A DNA stretch of 64,000 nt, taken from Psychrobacter sp. NG25. Its GTDB lineage: Bacteria > Pseudomonadota > Gammaproteobacteria > Pseudomonadales > Moraxellaceae. This document shows positions 40,040-49,483 of the stretch, one piece after another (the first letter of the stretch is position 1; every line of letters begins with the position of its first letter). Under the pieces are notes generated by a model. The model made no database searches, was not told where the DNA came from, and saw nothing but the letters and a program-made list of their open reading frames with translations. A program made the position numbers and the translations under genes. The stretch lies in assembly GCF_015234355.1 (NCBI RefSeq), contig NZ_JADGMV010000007.1:62001-126000 (forward strand). Direction: 5' to 3'.

Positions 40040-41695
40040 ATGAACGCTCATGTAATACAGGCGTCTGTTTCAACAGATCATGGCAGCGCATCACCGCCGC
40101 TTAATAAAGTGACTAGATGTTTGGTTTTGCCGCTTATGTTTGGTGGTAGTGCCGTATTGGGATTGTCTTCGGCGCAAGCGGGAATGAGCAACGTTGAACA
40201 AGTCACTATTTATCAAGGTTTGGCGAGCGTGACACGGGCGCTGCCCATCGCAGGCAACGGTGAGCAAACCGTTGTATTTTCATGCTTGTCACCTCATATG
40301 GATAAAGAGAGCTTGAGTGTACAGGCGATGGGTAACGTCAACGTCGGTGAAATCAGTATTGAAGAATTGACTGGAGAGCAAGCAGCGCAATGCCAATATC
40401 AAGGTGATGCTAAGGTACAGACACAGCAAAGTACTTTAGCTAATATCAATGCTGAGTTAGAGGCTGCACGCTTAGCAAAAGCATATTTACAGAATTTGAC
40501 CAAAGCCACTCAGGTCAATACGGATAGTACGATTGCTAATAATGCGCGTGATATAGAAACTCAAGCGACCAGTATTAACCAAAGAATTTTAGAGATTCAA
40601 CAGCGTCAGGCGCGCGCGCAAGATGCACTTAATCAGCTTATGTTAGGCAGCGCGACATCAACCTTTAATAATGTGACACAGGTGAGTGTACGCACGGCCA
40701 GTCGCTCGCCAAGTACCCTTAAATTGCATTACCAAGTACGCGGCGCAGGTTGGGAACCTGCATATCAAGCTCGCCTAAATACAACTAGTGAGCAGTTAAG
40801 TATCACAGCTTCTGCGATTATCGCCCAGCAGACGGGTGAGAATTGGACAAACGTACCTGTGACACTCAGTACCGTTAATCCCAATCAGAGTACGACAGGG
40901 CAACTGCCTTATGTGCAGCGTTTGTCATTATATGAAGAGAATCAAGATGCGAATGTTAGGCGTGAGTCACCTATGATGGATGCTGCTCCTGTGATGATGG
41001 CAGAAGCGGCTTACACCAAAGGAGCAGGAGCACCTATGGCACCGCTACCGAACTTTACCGTTAGTAGCCAAAATAAAAATGGCATCATCGAGTATCGCTT
41101 ACCGCAGTTAGTGAGCATTCCTAGTGATGGCAGACGGGTACGTACAGTGATTGGAGAGCAATCTGGTAGCAGTAAGCTATGGATTCGCAGCACACCAAGC
41201 GCTGAGACTGCCGCCTACTGGTATGCATCAGCGCCATTTCTAACACCAGACTGGGTAGATGGTTCGTTACAGCTGTACCGCGATGACAACTATGTAGGTC
41301 AGTCACGTTATAGCTACCAAATGCTAAAAGAGCAAGGCATCGGTTTTGGTAGTGATCCAAACATGCTTGTGAAAGAGTTGACCAATGAAGACAAGCAAGG
41401 TGAGAAAGGTGTGCTAAACCGTACGCAAACCATAACGACCACCAACGCCTATCAGTTTACCAATCAGCATAATCGCAGTGTACGTTTGCAAGTATTGGGC
41501 AGTGAGCCTATCAGCCGTGATGACAGTCTGAAAGTTACGGTCACTCATACGCCGCCTGTAACCGAACGAGATTGGAATGACAATCAAGGCATAGTAGCAT
41601 GGGAGTTCGATTTGCCAAGTAAGCAGTCACACGTGATACGCTCGACGTCTCAGGTTAGCTATCCTGCAAATAAGCTATTAGCTGGCAATCGATAA
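40040..41695 (+). CDS. DUF4139/MuiA-like exported protein
   Basis: 551 residues. A basic then hydrophobic segment at about 26-47 ending SSAQAG suggests export with a long n-region. The N-terminal part (VEQVTIYQGLASVTRAL and CLSPHMDKESLSV) matches the DUF4140 unit, followed by a coiled-coil (about residues 130-195), then the DUF4139 beta-rich domain containing LHYQVRGAGWEPAYQARLN and WTNVPVTLSTVNP. Homologues are annotated as mucoidy inhibitor A family; the molecular function is unknown. ATG 40040 follows AAGGAATGATGT. Confidence 0.8.
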   Translation: MNAHVIQASVSTDHGSASPPLNKVTRCLVLPLMFGGSAVLGLSSAQAGMSNVEQVTIYQGLASVTRALPIAGNGEQTVVFSCLSPHMDKESLSVQAMGNVNVGEISIEELTGEQAAQCQYQGDAKVQTQQSTLANINAELEAARLAKAYLQNLTKATQVNTDSTIANNARDIETQATSINQRILEIQQRQARAQDALNQLMLGSATSTFNNVTQVSVRTASRSPSTLKLHYQVRGAGWEPAYQARLNTTSEQLSITASAIIAQQTGENWTNVPVTLSTVNPNQSTTGQLPYVQRLSLYEENQDANVRRESPMMDAAPVMMAEAAYTKGAGAPMAPLPNFTVSSQNKNGIIEYRLPQLVSIPSDGRRVRTVIGEQSGSSKLWIRSTPSAETAAYWYASAPFLTPDWVDGSLQLYRDDNYVGQSRYSYQMLKEQGIGFGSDPNMLVKELTNEDKQGEKGVLNRTQTITTTNAYQFTNQHNRSVRLQVLGSEPISRDDSLKVTVTHTPPVTERDWNDNQGIVAWEFDLPSKQSHVIRSTSQVSYPANKLLAGNR

Positions 41696-41788
41696 ATGCT
41701 ACTCGATTAGTAAGTAAAACCTCAAACGATGCGCTTTTTTTTGCTAAAAAGTATTGCTATAACAGAAGATTATTATAAAAGGAATGCT

Positions 41789-42604
41789 ATGTGTATCGTC
41801 ACCATTGCTTGGCAGTTATTTGATGAGCTGCCATTGGTATTATTGTCCAATCGTGATGAGTTTCTGGAGCGTCCAACTGAGCCTTTACATCAATGGTCTG
41901 ATCAACCTATTTATGCTGGACGTGATAAGCAAAGCGGTGGCACATGGCTAGGTATTCATCAAGAAAAACAGACGAGTTTTTTTGAGCAAAACGGCCGTTG
42001 GGCTGCGGTATTAAACTTTCGTGATGGTGTGCAGGCAGGGACAGACGAGCGTTCGCGCGGTGCGTTAGTGACTGACTTTTTGACAAGTACTATTAGCCCA
42101 ATGGATTTTGCCCGAAATATTACTTTGCAAGATTACGCTGGCTTTAATCTTATTATTGGTGATACAGCACAAGCTGTCATCGTTAATAATCGCGGTCATG
42201 CGCCGACACCATTGTATGCAGGTTTACATGTGCTTTCTAACGGTCAGCCAGAGGACAGTTGGTTTAAGACGGAACGTCTACGTGGCAGGCTACGTCAAGA
42301 AGTATTGCCATTGATTGCTGAGGACAGCTCGCCTGAGTGCTGGCAAGAGGCTGCCTTTGATGTGTTATCTGATAATACGCCAGCACCAGCAGATAAGCTG
42401 CCTGATACTGGCGTGGCGCTTGAGGTGGAGCAGATGCTGTCTTCTATTTATATTGAACCAGTGGCTTTTGGCAATACAGAAAACAATGTACCCACTTATG
42501 GGACTCGTACCCAAAGTATTTTGACGTTGCGCAAAGAGGGCGATACGGGCGCAAACTTCACCGCGAATATTACCAGTCGAGAGTTTGATCATCATTCAAA
42601 GTAA
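41789..42604 (+). CDS. NRDE-family (TANGO2-like) protein
   Basis: ATG 41789 follows AAAAGGAATGCT and gives 271 residues beginning MCIVTIAW, with the conserved LLSNRDEFLERPTEPLHQW that names the family (NRDE) and GGTWLGI and LNFRDG downstream. Cys2, exposed after Met removal, is conserved and suggests an N-terminal nucleophile hydrolase fold. The biochemical role of bacterial members is not settled. A frame extension upstream to 41729 lacks a ribosome site. A very strong terminator follows. Confidence 0.85.
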   Translation: MCIVTIAWQLFDELPLVLLSNRDEFLERPTEPLHQWSDQPIYAGRDKQSGGTWLGIHQEKQTSFFEQNGRWAAVLNFRDGVQAGTDERSRGALVTDFLTSTISPMDFARNITLQDYAGFNLIIGDTAQAVIVNNRGHAPTPLYAGLHVLSNGQPEDSWFKTERLRGRLRQEVLPLIAEDSSPECWQEAAFDVLSDNTPAPADKLPDTGVALEVEQMLSSIYIEPVAFGNTENNVPTYGTRTQSILTLRKEGDTGANFTANITSREFDHHSK

Positions 42605-42629
42605 CTGAAACCAATAGCTGAAAAACAAT

Positions 42630-42684
42630 AAAAAACACCCTTGGTAATGGCTAAAAACTCTAGCAATTACCAAGGGTGTTTTTT
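42630..42684. terminator. bidirectional terminator, NRDE gene and rppH
   Basis: A perfect nineteen-base stem with AAAAAACACCC on one side and GGGTGTTTTTT on the other (42630-42648 with 42666-42684), loop of 17. It lies between convergent genes and has a T-tract in both directions. Confidence 0.95.
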
Positions 42685-42709
42685 ATTACATTATAAATCG
42701 AGCGATTTA

Positions 42710-43228
42710 TTACACTATCAAATGATTTTCTTGCTCAGGGATAATCAGTTCTTGCTTTAAGGGAAGCTCGCGCACCAGTTCTTGCAAGGCACGGCGATAA
42801 ACGCCTCGTTTAAAATGAATCACTTGTCCGAGTGGATACCAGTAACTGACCCATTGCCAATGGTCAAATTCTGGCTTCCCTTCATCGAAGCGGATATGTT
42901 GAGTATTTGCCTCATCTAAGCGCAGCAAAAACCATTTTTGTTTTTGCCCAATACACAAAGGGTGTTGTCCATGTCGCACATAGCGTTTTGGCAGACGATA
43001 ACGCAACCAATCTTGCGTCACTGCCAACAAGTCTACATGACGCGGATGTAGGCCGACCTCTTCCCAGAGCTCGCGATACATCGCATCCATCGGCGTCTCT
43101 CCGCGGTCGATACCGCCTTGCGGAAACTGCCAAGCGTTGTGACCAATACGTTTTGCCCACAGAACCTGCCCTTGTGTATTTGCCAAGATGATGCCGACAT
43201 TGGCGCGAAAGCCGTCTGCATCTATCAT
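42710..43228 (-). CDS. rppH: RppH, RNA 5' pyrophosphohydrolase
   Basis: Nudix enzyme that removes pyrophosphate from mRNA 5' ends and so triggers RNase E decay. 172 residues, starting [15 protein letters not shown], with the RppH-specific WQFPQGGID followed by the Nudix box (38-60) with REL and WEEVGL, then [10 protein letters not shown] and [11 protein letters not shown]. All these segments match the family. ATG 43228, weak AAGG upstream. Confidence 0.96.
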   Translation of the reverse strand: MIDADGFRANVGIILANTQGQVLWAKRIGHNAWQFPQGGIDRGETPMDAMYRELWEEVGLHPRHVDLLAVTQDWLRYRLPKRYVRHGQHPLCIGQKQKWFLLRLDEANTQHIRFDEGKPEFDHWQWVSYWYPLGQVIHFKRGVYRRALQELVRELPLKQELIIPEQENHLIV

Positions 43229-43772
43229 GACTAAACCTTTTTAATTTATTTAAAATAGCTTATTTCGATCTAAAACCATGACAACAATCATAATTATTAT
43301 AAGGTGATTATTGTCGATATTAGGTCAAAATAAGATTCATTACCGTTATTAAACCAAGAAACAAGCAAAATGTGTAACAGTATTTTGCTATAAAATGTTT
43401 CACGAGTTTAGCTGTTTAAAATCAAGTGGTTATAAATAAACTTTTGTAAGTTTATTTGAGGGGTATTACAGCGAGGGCAAGTTTCAGTAATGGCGGTGGG
43501 ATAAGTGTATTAGTACTCAGCTATGATTTAAAAACGATCATTATAAATAAATCATGAATTAAAGAAGCTAGGCTAGCTGAATGTAACTAGAGTCATGATA
43601 GTAGTCAACGACAGTTAACGAGAATGGGGATATAAAATCTCGCTTTGGCTTATGCTACACTAGCAACGTGATATAACTACCCATACAGTATTAAGGCAAC
43701 GGGTATTATTAAAAATAAAAAGCAGAGAACCTGCTAATTGAAAACTAATAATTGAAATAAGGAACAGGCGAA
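43229..43772. other. rppH / OsmC divergent region with one hairpin, no gene
   Basis: 544 bases. GACAACAATCA (43280-43290) pairs with TGATTATTGTC (43305-43315) with one mismatch, 50-90 bases upstream of rppH, a possible leader hairpin or operator. No supported coding frame. Confidence 0.4.
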
Positions 43773-44186
43773 ATGTCAGAGTCAAAAGCAAGTGTTACAT
43801 GGCAAGAAAACAAAGCATTTATGGGCGTGTCACCGTCAGGACATAACGTGCAAATCGATGCAGACAAAGAAAAAGGCGCCAGTCCAATGGAGCTGATTCT
43901 ATTAGGACTTGGTGGTTGCGCTAGTTATGATGTGGTAGAGATTTTACAGAAATCACGCCAAGCAGTGACAGACGTGCGTTGTGAATTGACCGCACAACGT
44001 GCTGAAACCGTACCAGCGGTATATACCGATATTCATATGCATTTCGTGGTGACGGGTCAAGATGTTAAAGAAAAACAAGTCGAAAAAGCCATCCATTTAT
44101 CAGCAGAAAAATACTGCTCAGCCAGTAGAATGTTGGTACAGGGCGGCGTGAACGTTACTCATGATTTTGAAGTTATTGCAGGGTAG
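43773..44186 (+). CDS. OsmC/Ohr-family protein
   Basis: 137 residues of the OsmC fold, closest in feel to the YhfA branch. The two redox cysteines are present: Cys49 in LGLGGCASYDVV and Cys115 in AEKYCSASRML. Members reduce organic hydroperoxides or have unknown roles; the substrate cannot be told from sequence. ATG 43773 follows ATAAGGAACAGGCGA. It is followed after 14 bases by the MAPEG gene, so the two are probably co-transcribed. Confidence 0.85.
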   Translation: MSESKASVTWQENKAFMGVSPSGHNVQIDADKEKGASPMELILLGLGGCASYDVVEILQKSRQAVTDVRCELTAQRAETVPAVYTDIHMHFVVTGQDVKEKQVEKAIHLSAEKYCSASRMLVQGGVNVTHDFEVIAG

Positions 44187-44200
44187 AGGCGAGTATATTA

Positions 44201-44626
44201 ATGAATGCACTTTTGGAGTTGGTCTCTAATACCGCAGCATCTGCCATTTGGGCAATGGTGGTGGCAAGTTTGTTACCATGGTTAGTATCAATCATTGCAA
44301 AAGCGTCTGGCGGTTTTAAGCTCAGAAATAATGCACATCCTCGCGATTTTTTTCAAAATGCGACAGGAATGGCGGCACGTGCTAATGCTGCACAGCAAAA
44401 CAGCTATGAGACGTTGCCAATATTTTTGGCGGCTGTCCTAACGGCAATGCTGTTCTTCGTGCCGCAGGCGATTATCAATGTATTGGCTTGGCTATATGTG
44501 CTGATTCGTATTGGCTTTTGTGTGGCTTATATCACCAATTTGGCAACGTTTCGCTCAATACTCTGGGCGTTATCAATGGCTTGCTGTTTGATGCTATTCT
44601 ATTTAGCGATTCGAGTGAGTATTTAA
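44201..44626 (+). CDS. MAPEG-family membrane protein
   Basis: 141 residues with four hydrophobic segments and the family motif region NPRDF-like (NAHPRDFFQNATGMAARANAA, quoted here in part as HPRDFF and GMAARANAAQQNSYE). MAPEG proteins include glutathione-dependent enzymes, but this YecN-like bacterial branch is uncharacterised. It sits directly after the OsmC gene; both could deal with oxidised lipids, an inference only. Its terminator is inside the antisense end of dusC. Confidence 0.82.
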   Translation: MNALLELVSNTAASAIWAMVVASLLPWLVSIIAKASGGFKLRNNAHPRDFFQNATGMAARANAAQQNSYETLPIFLAAVLTAMLFFVPQAIINVLAWLYVLIRIGFCVAYITNLATFRSILWALSMACCLMLFYLAIRVSI

Positions 44627-44689
44627 TACGGTTCGTCAGGTTTATTAAGTTCAGGTGCATGAGTTTTAAGACAGTTTAGCTGTTAGATA

Positions 44690-44752
44690 AAAGCAGTTAT
44701 CATTAGCGTACACTGGCTTGCAGTGCGCTAATGATAACTGCTTTATTTTTTT
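44690..44752 (+). terminator. large hairpin terminator overlapping the dusC 3' end
   Basis: Nineteen bases at 44690-44708 (starting AAAGCAGTTATC) pair perfectly with 44726-44744, and CACTG/CAGTG (44711-44715 and 44721-44725) continue the stem after a two-base bulge. On plus it is followed by ATTTTTTTC. The second arm lies inside the dusC coding region on the other strand. Confidence 0.85.
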
Positions 44753-45722
44753 CTCGTTTCATACTATCCCATACTATTTTGGCTTCGCCATAGCCTTTGG
44801 TGAGCATGGCGAGCCATTGCTTGTAGCGACCAACCAATATGACTTCAGTTTTAGCTTGACCTTCCAAAAATTTAATCTGATGTGCGATTAAATCTTCCCA
44901 TGCTAAGGCAGTCATCATTCCCGTATTATTAATATTGCTATCAACCTGCGCAATCAAATCGGGACGGGTAACCGCACCGCGACCTAACATTAAATGTTCT
45001 GTACCTGCTTGCGTCATACAGTTCTGTGCATGCTCTGCATTCCATATTTCACCATTGGCGATGACAGGAATATCGAGCGCATTAAAACTTTGAATCTTGT
45101 CCCAGTAGGCGGGCGGCTTATAGCCTTGGGTTTTGGTTCGTGCATGAATGGTTAGCCAATCAGCACCACTATCATTAATCGCGCCACGAATATCATCCAT
45201 GCGACTGGTATCGGTATAACCTAAACGTATCTTGGCCGAGACTGGAATGTCAGTAGGTACCGCTTGACGCACTGCGCTGATAATCTGATATATGGTTTCG
45301 GGTTCATCCAATAATACTGAACCACCACGATGGCTGTTTACCGTTTTAGCAGGGCAACCAAAATTGATATCAATGGCAGGTGCACCAAGCTCGGCAGCAT
45401 AAGCAGCATTGTCTGCCATGAGTTGCGCTTCGCTGCCTAAAAGTTGCAAATGAATCGATGTGCCACAAGCAGTCTTGGCATCATGACGTAATTCTGGAAC
45501 GTATTTATAAAACACATGCGCGGGCAAGACATGCTGAGTCACACGAATAAACTCGCTCACCGACCAATCATAGGGACGACCTAAATCTGCCGCAATTTGC
45601 GTTAGAATTTGTCGCATTAATGGATCGGTCAGTCCTTCCATTGGCGCAAGTAAGCGGACGGGATTAGCAAATAACTGATGGATGGTGTTTTGACGTGCTT
45701 GAAGTTGCTGACTATTATTCAT
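44703..45722 (-). CDS. dusC: DusC, tRNA-dihydrouridine synthase
   Basis: FMN-dependent reductase making dihydrouridine in tRNA. 339 residues: LAPMEGLTDPLMR at the start, the catalytic cysteine Cys123 in INFGCPAKTVNSHRGG, KIRLGYTD, IHARTKTQGYKPPAYWD and VIANGEIWNAEHAQNCM. The AKTVN and IANGEIW forms fit DusC (position 16) better than DusA or DusB. The last fourteen codons are part of a terminator hairpin. Start ATG 45722, no strong ribosome site. Confidence 0.92.
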   Translation of the reverse strand: MNNSQQLQARQNTIHQLFANPVRLLAPMEGLTDPLMRQILTQIAADLGRPYDWSVSEFIRVTQHVLPAHVFYKYVPELRHDAKTACGTSIHLQLLGSEAQLMADNAAYAAELGAPAIDINFGCPAKTVNSHRGGSVLLDEPETIYQIISAVRQAVPTDIPVSAKIRLGYTDTSRMDDIRGAINDSGADWLTIHARTKTQGYKPPAYWDKIQSFNALDIPVIANGEIWNAEHAQNCMTQAGTEHLMLGRGAVTRPDLIAQVDSNINNTGMMTALAWEDLIAHQIKFLEGQAKTEVILVGRYKQWLAMLTKGYGEAKIVWDSMKREKNKAVIISALQASVR

Positions 45723-45812
45723 GCTTGTTGTTCACTGCTAAAAGGTTGCTATAACGGAAGATAGACTACGAATTTAGAATGGCAAATACGAAGAGTGACT
45801 AAGTGAGGAAAG

Positions 45813-47312
45813 TTAGGTATTACCGAAAATAACTTTCTTGCCTGTCTGTAAGCCGGATATCAGATCTTTAATATTATGAATGTCCAAATTACTCTGGGCA
45901 CGAGTGCAAGCAACATAGAGCAAACGTAACTCTTCTGGGCTTATCTTGATCGCATTGGTGGTGACATCATAATAGAAATCATCGTCTAACTGAACCTTTC
46001 CCCATTCAAGCCCTTTGGCTTTGTGAGCAGTTGAGATGACATAGTCGGCATTTTCGATACTGGTCAAGCTATTGACCGCTTGACTCAATACGTTGGTGCC
46101 ATGATCATCGACCAATTTCACCAGAGTTTTGAGATCACTGCCTTCATTGGTTTCGGCGTATTCTTGCACATCGCCCCAATTATAAAAGTATGCCAGTTCA
46201 GGCACACCATAAGCAGACTTACCATTTTTTAAATTTTCGGCGGCCTGACAGAATTTGAGCATACGGTCAGTGTCTGCTTGTAATGCTACACGGTGCCCAA
46301 GCTTGAGACCGGTCAATAGTTGCGACATCGCAGCGGCATTGGTACGACATAGAATGGCGTCTTTTTTGCTGTGTACCATACCTTTTTCAGTAGAGGATTG
46401 TTTATTAGGATTGCCCTTAAGCGGTACGTCTTCTTGCAGTGCTTTCAGCAATGTATTGGCAACTTCTGCAATTGGCTCACCAAAGCGAAAAGACTGCGTC
46501 AATAAGGTTTGTGGCAGCGGCAGTTTTTTCATGGCATTGACCGCACCACGCCACTCGTAAATCTGCTGATGCGCATCGCCTACATAGATAACCTGTCTCG
46601 GTTGCTGAGTCAAAATCCCCATCATCAGCGGATCTGCATCTTGCGCTTCATCAAACAAAATGAAATCTGCTGGAATGCTCGGCTTAGACAATGCCCAAAG
46701 TTTTAGATAAATATCATGCCCGATGCCAGCAGGATGACGCGCATCAATCGACTGTAACCAGCGTTGTTCTACGGCAGGGTAGAGCATCTCACGTAATTGC
46801 TCTGCATCTGAATCATCGAGCCAACTCGGAAACAATATATGTCTAGGGGCAGGGTAGCTAGCATGCGTACTACAAAAGTTGCTCACGGCGTCACTGACGA
46901 AGCGCGATAATCGAGCTGGCGTGAGCGTAATATATTTGTTTATACCATCCATTTGCCGCCGTACTTGGACAGGTTGCAGGCCCAAATCATCGCCAAGACG
47001 CTTGGGGGAGAATCTTGGTAAGGATAGTTTGGCCGTGATATCACGTGCAACATGACGATAGGCAAGCGAATGAAAGGTACGACATTCCACATGTGATGGA
47101 AATTTTGAACGAGCATCATTGGCAATCGTTTTATTAAAAGCTAAATATAAGCCGCGTCCGCGCAGGCGCTCACCGATGAGTTTTAGCGTTGTGGTTTTAC
47201 CAGCACCCGCATAAGCCACCACTTTGAATGACTTGTGATCCATCGCCATATTGAGCGCATTTAATTGCTCGTCAGTGGGATCGCTCATATAAGCTGGCAT
47301 AGATGCGGACAT
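45813..47312 (-). CDS. UvrD-like superfamily 1 helicase, resembling FBH1
   Basis: 499 residues with the full SF1A motif set: I AGAGKT (35-40), II DEAQD, III GDAHQQIYEWRGA, IV QSFRFG, V STAHKAKGLEW and VI LLYVACTRAQ. It is much shorter than UvrD or Rep. The region LYLAFNKTIANDARSKFP followed by CRTFHSLAYR is the pattern I associate with the FBH1 helicase group, which acts at stalled forks in eukaryotes; role here unknown. Start ATG 47312 after TAGGTAACTTTGTT. It is alone, with dusC downstream. Confidence 0.82.
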   Translation of the reverse strand: MSASMPAYMSDPTDEQLNALNMAMDHKSFKVVAYAGAGKTTTLKLIGERLRGRGLYLAFNKTIANDARSKFPSHVECRTFHSLAYRHVARDITAKLSLPRFSPKRLGDDLGLQPVQVRRQMDGINKYITLTPARLSRFVSDAVSNFCSTHASYPAPRHILFPSWLDDSDAEQLREMLYPAVEQRWLQSIDARHPAGIGHDIYLKLWALSKPSIPADFILFDEAQDADPLMMGILTQQPRQVIYVGDAHQQIYEWRGAVNAMKKLPLPQTLLTQSFRFGEPIAEVANTLLKALQEDVPLKGNPNKQSSTEKGMVHSKKDAILCRTNAAAMSQLLTGLKLGHRVALQADTDRMLKFCQAAENLKNGKSAYGVPELAYFYNWGDVQEYAETNEGSDLKTLVKLVDDHGTNVLSQAVNSLTSIENADYVISTAHKAKGLEWGKVQLDDDFYYDVTTNAIKISPEELRLLYVACTRAQSNLDIHNIKDLISGLQTGKKVIFGNT

Positions 47313-47400
47313 AACAAAGTTACCTAAAAGAATAAAACATGGTCAAAAATGATGGGGGTAAAAAAAGCCACTGCATAGACAATGGCTGATTAATGATAAT

Positions 47401-47506
47401 ATAGTCAATCCTTTATAAATTGGATATGGTGTCAGTCTCGCTTAGCCTACTATTTGTAGTACTTTCACTTGCCTTCCTTGTATCCAAATTATATTAAACC
47501 GACTAT
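47401..47506. repeat. MITE-like element, copy 2
   Basis: A 106-base element with 26-base imperfect inverted ends (19 of 26 pair): left ATAGTCAATC...TTGGATA at 47401-47426, right TATCCAAATT...CGACTAT at 47481-47506. Aligns end to end with the copy at 22656-22760, including CTCGCT and TTCCTTGTATC in the middle. No coding capacity. Confidence 0.7.
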
Positions 47507-47595
47507 AGTCAAAAGAGGTATCGACGATTACTTGAGGCTTAAGTAGCCATATTAACAGATTAGCGCGTTGGCCTGTTTTGAATTAACTGGTAAGT

Positions 47596-48462
47596 TCATT
47601 TTTTGTGCGAGGCCGTCTTAGCAGCTAGCGCAGCACGAGGCTCTTCTTTGATCAAGATTTTGGCTAAAAATAAACCAAGCTCAAACAACAACCACATCGG
47701 AATGGCAAGCATCAGCATTGACACCCCATCGGGCGGTGTGACGACTGCCGCCACGGCGAAACAGCCGACAATGATATAACGACGTTTATCTTCTAGACTT
47801 TGAATGGAGACAATGCCAGTCAATATCAATAGCAAGGTAACGACTGGAATCTCAAAAGTTAAGCCAAATACCATAAACAGTTTGAGTGCAAAGCTCAGGT
47901 AACTGTCGATATCTGTCATTGGTAGGACGTTTTGCGGGGCAAACATGATAAAGAACTTTAGCACCCCTTTGAGTACGATAAAGTAAGCAAACGCTACGCC
48001 AGAATAAAATAAGAATATCGAAGATAGTAGTACTGGTATTGCGATTCTCTTTTCTTTTTTATATAGACCAGGCGCTACAAATGACCAGATTTGATACAAA
48101 ATATAAGGCATGGCAAAGAATGCAGCGACGAAAACAGTCAGACGTATCGGTGCCATAAAGTTGGAGGTGATATCTGTCGCAATCATGGTTGAATTGGCTG
48201 GCAGTTGTGCAACCAATGGATCTGACAACAGATTATATAGCTCGCGTGAAAATCCGACTAACGCTAAAAATATGACCAGTACAGCAACACATATTTTGAT
48301 TAAATGTCTACGTAGCTCAATCAAATGCTCTGTGATAGGCATGTCAGCCACAGCACTTAATGCATCTGTAGGCTCATTTTTATCTATCGCATCGGTAGTT
48401 GCTTCTTTGTCTGAACTAGCAACTTTTTCTTGGCGGCTTTTTTTGCGTTTGAATAATCCCAT
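47596..48462 (-). CDS. tatC: TatC, twin-arginine translocase core subunit
   Basis: Recognises twin-arginine signal peptides and, with TatB, forms the receptor for folded exported proteins. ATG 48462 overlaps the tatB stop by one base (TGATG) and follows AGGAGTCTGATTG; 288 residues. Six membrane helices, MPITEHLIELRRHLIK, FVAPGLYKKEKR and VVTPPDGVSMLMLAIPMWLL are standard. The N-terminal 35 residues are a charged extension beyond E. coli TatC. Confidence 0.96.
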   Translation of the reverse strand: MGLFKRKKSRQEKVASSDKEATTDAIDKNEPTDALSAVADMPITEHLIELRRHLIKICVAVLVIFLALVGFSRELYNLLSDPLVAQLPANSTMIATDITSNFMAPIRLTVFVAAFFAMPYILYQIWSFVAPGLYKKEKRIAIPVLLSSIFLFYSGVAFAYFIVLKGVLKFFIMFAPQNVLPMTDIDSYLSFALKLFMVFGLTFEIPVVTLLLILTGIVSIQSLEDKRRYIIVGCFAVAAVVTPPDGVSMLMLAIPMWLLFELGLFLAKILIKEEPRAALAAKTASHKK

Positions 48463-49157
48463 CAATCAGACTCCTGTTTATTGTCAGAAGTCTGCATGCT
48501 TACAGGACTGTTTAATAAAACGTCGGCTTTATAATTCGGCAGGTAGGGAGGCATAGGTAAACGGCGAGCTTTGTCATACGCACCAAGACGGAACCACATA
48601 TTTTCCCAAGGTTTGGTCGTGATGTTTTGAACCACTTGATGAGTATTATCTTGGGGTGTACTGCCTGTGGGAAAGCCGTGTAAACAGTCGTCTGCTTCTA
48701 ATGGCTGCTTAGTATCTGCTAGTGTCGTATCTTGCCCATAGGCGTAATCGAATGCTTTAGGCGTGACTGACTGACTTTTTTGTTCACTACTATTTTGCTC
48801 ACCATTATTGTCATCAGCTCTGACATGTGCAGCCTTACCGACAGTATCATTCGCGGCATTAAAATGCTGGTTTTGAGCGTTTTCGAAATCTTTCATATTG
48901 CCACGCATTTCTGCTAGCTCGCGTTTCATATCCGACTCAGTTTGACGAATTTTGGCCAGCTCTTTTTGCATTTGCTGCCGTGTCTCAGCCAAATCTAGCT
49001 CAGCCTCTATTTCTGACTGTAAGGTAGATACCGTGCGGCGAATTTTGGCATACCATTGCCCAGCAGTCCGCGCTGCCTGAGGCAGTTTTTCTGGACCCAG
49101 AACAATCAAGGCGATTATGCCAAAGAGGAGTAATTCAGAAAACCCAATATCAAACAT
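48462..49157 (-). CDS. tatB: TatB, twin-arginine translocase subunit
   Basis: Starts MFDIGFSELLLFGIIALIVL with the TatB-specific glutamate in the membrane helix and GPEKLP hinge, then a long amphipathic coiled coil (about 30-95) and a low-complexity tail. 231 residues, longer than most TatB. The tail has a proline/aromatic end (LPMPPYLPNYK). It lies between tatA, 53 bases upstream, and tatC, overlapping by one base. Confidence 0.95.
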   Translation of the reverse strand: MFDIGFSELLLFGIIALIVLGPEKLPQAARTAGQWYAKIRRTVSTLQSEIEAELDLAETRQQMQKELAKIRQTESDMKRELAEMRGNMKDFENAQNQHFNAANDTVGKAAHVRADDNNGEQNSSEQKSQSVTPKAFDYAYGQDTTLADTKQPLEADDCLHGFPTGSTPQDNTHQVVQNITTKPWENMWFRLGAYDKARRLPMPPYLPNYKADVLLNSPVSMQTSDNKQESD

Positions 49158-49210
49158 AATGGTTGAGTGTCACTATCTAGGAACTACAGGCTGGCGAAGT
49201 GCTATAGGCA

Positions 49211-49483
49211 TTATACGTTGTGCTTATCGTCAGTAGGGGCTGCGTTGATATCGCTATTATTGACGTTGTCAGTAGCTGAGCGATCTGTGGTACGGGTATT
49301 GCTATCGTGATCAAGGACGGCGTGCTTTTTAGCATGCTCTGTATTTTCGTCTTTGACCGCTTCTTTGAAGCCCTTAACTGCGCCGCCTAAATCTTTGCCA
49401 GCATTTCTCAGTTTAGAGGTGCCAAATACGACGACCACCACAACCAATAGTATCAGCCAATGCGTAATAGAAAAACTGCCCAT
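49211..49483 (-). CDS. tatA: TatA, twin-arginine translocase pore subunit
   Basis: 90 residues: [20 protein letters not shown] membrane helix, hinge [20 protein letters not shown] and amphipathic helix, then a polar Asp/Asn/Thr-rich tail. First gene of tatABC. ATG 49483 with GAGGATAGCTTT upstream. Confidence 0.96.
   Translation of the reverse strand: MGSFSITHWLILLVVVVVVFGTSKLRNAGKDLGGAVKGFKEAVKDENTEHAKKHAVLDHDSNTRTTDRSATDNVNNSDINAAPTDDKHNV

Noticed and set aside
43580..43700. Possible third copy of the MITE-like element near 43640
   Set aside because: A short resemblance around CTCGCTT only; no inverted ends could be aligned.
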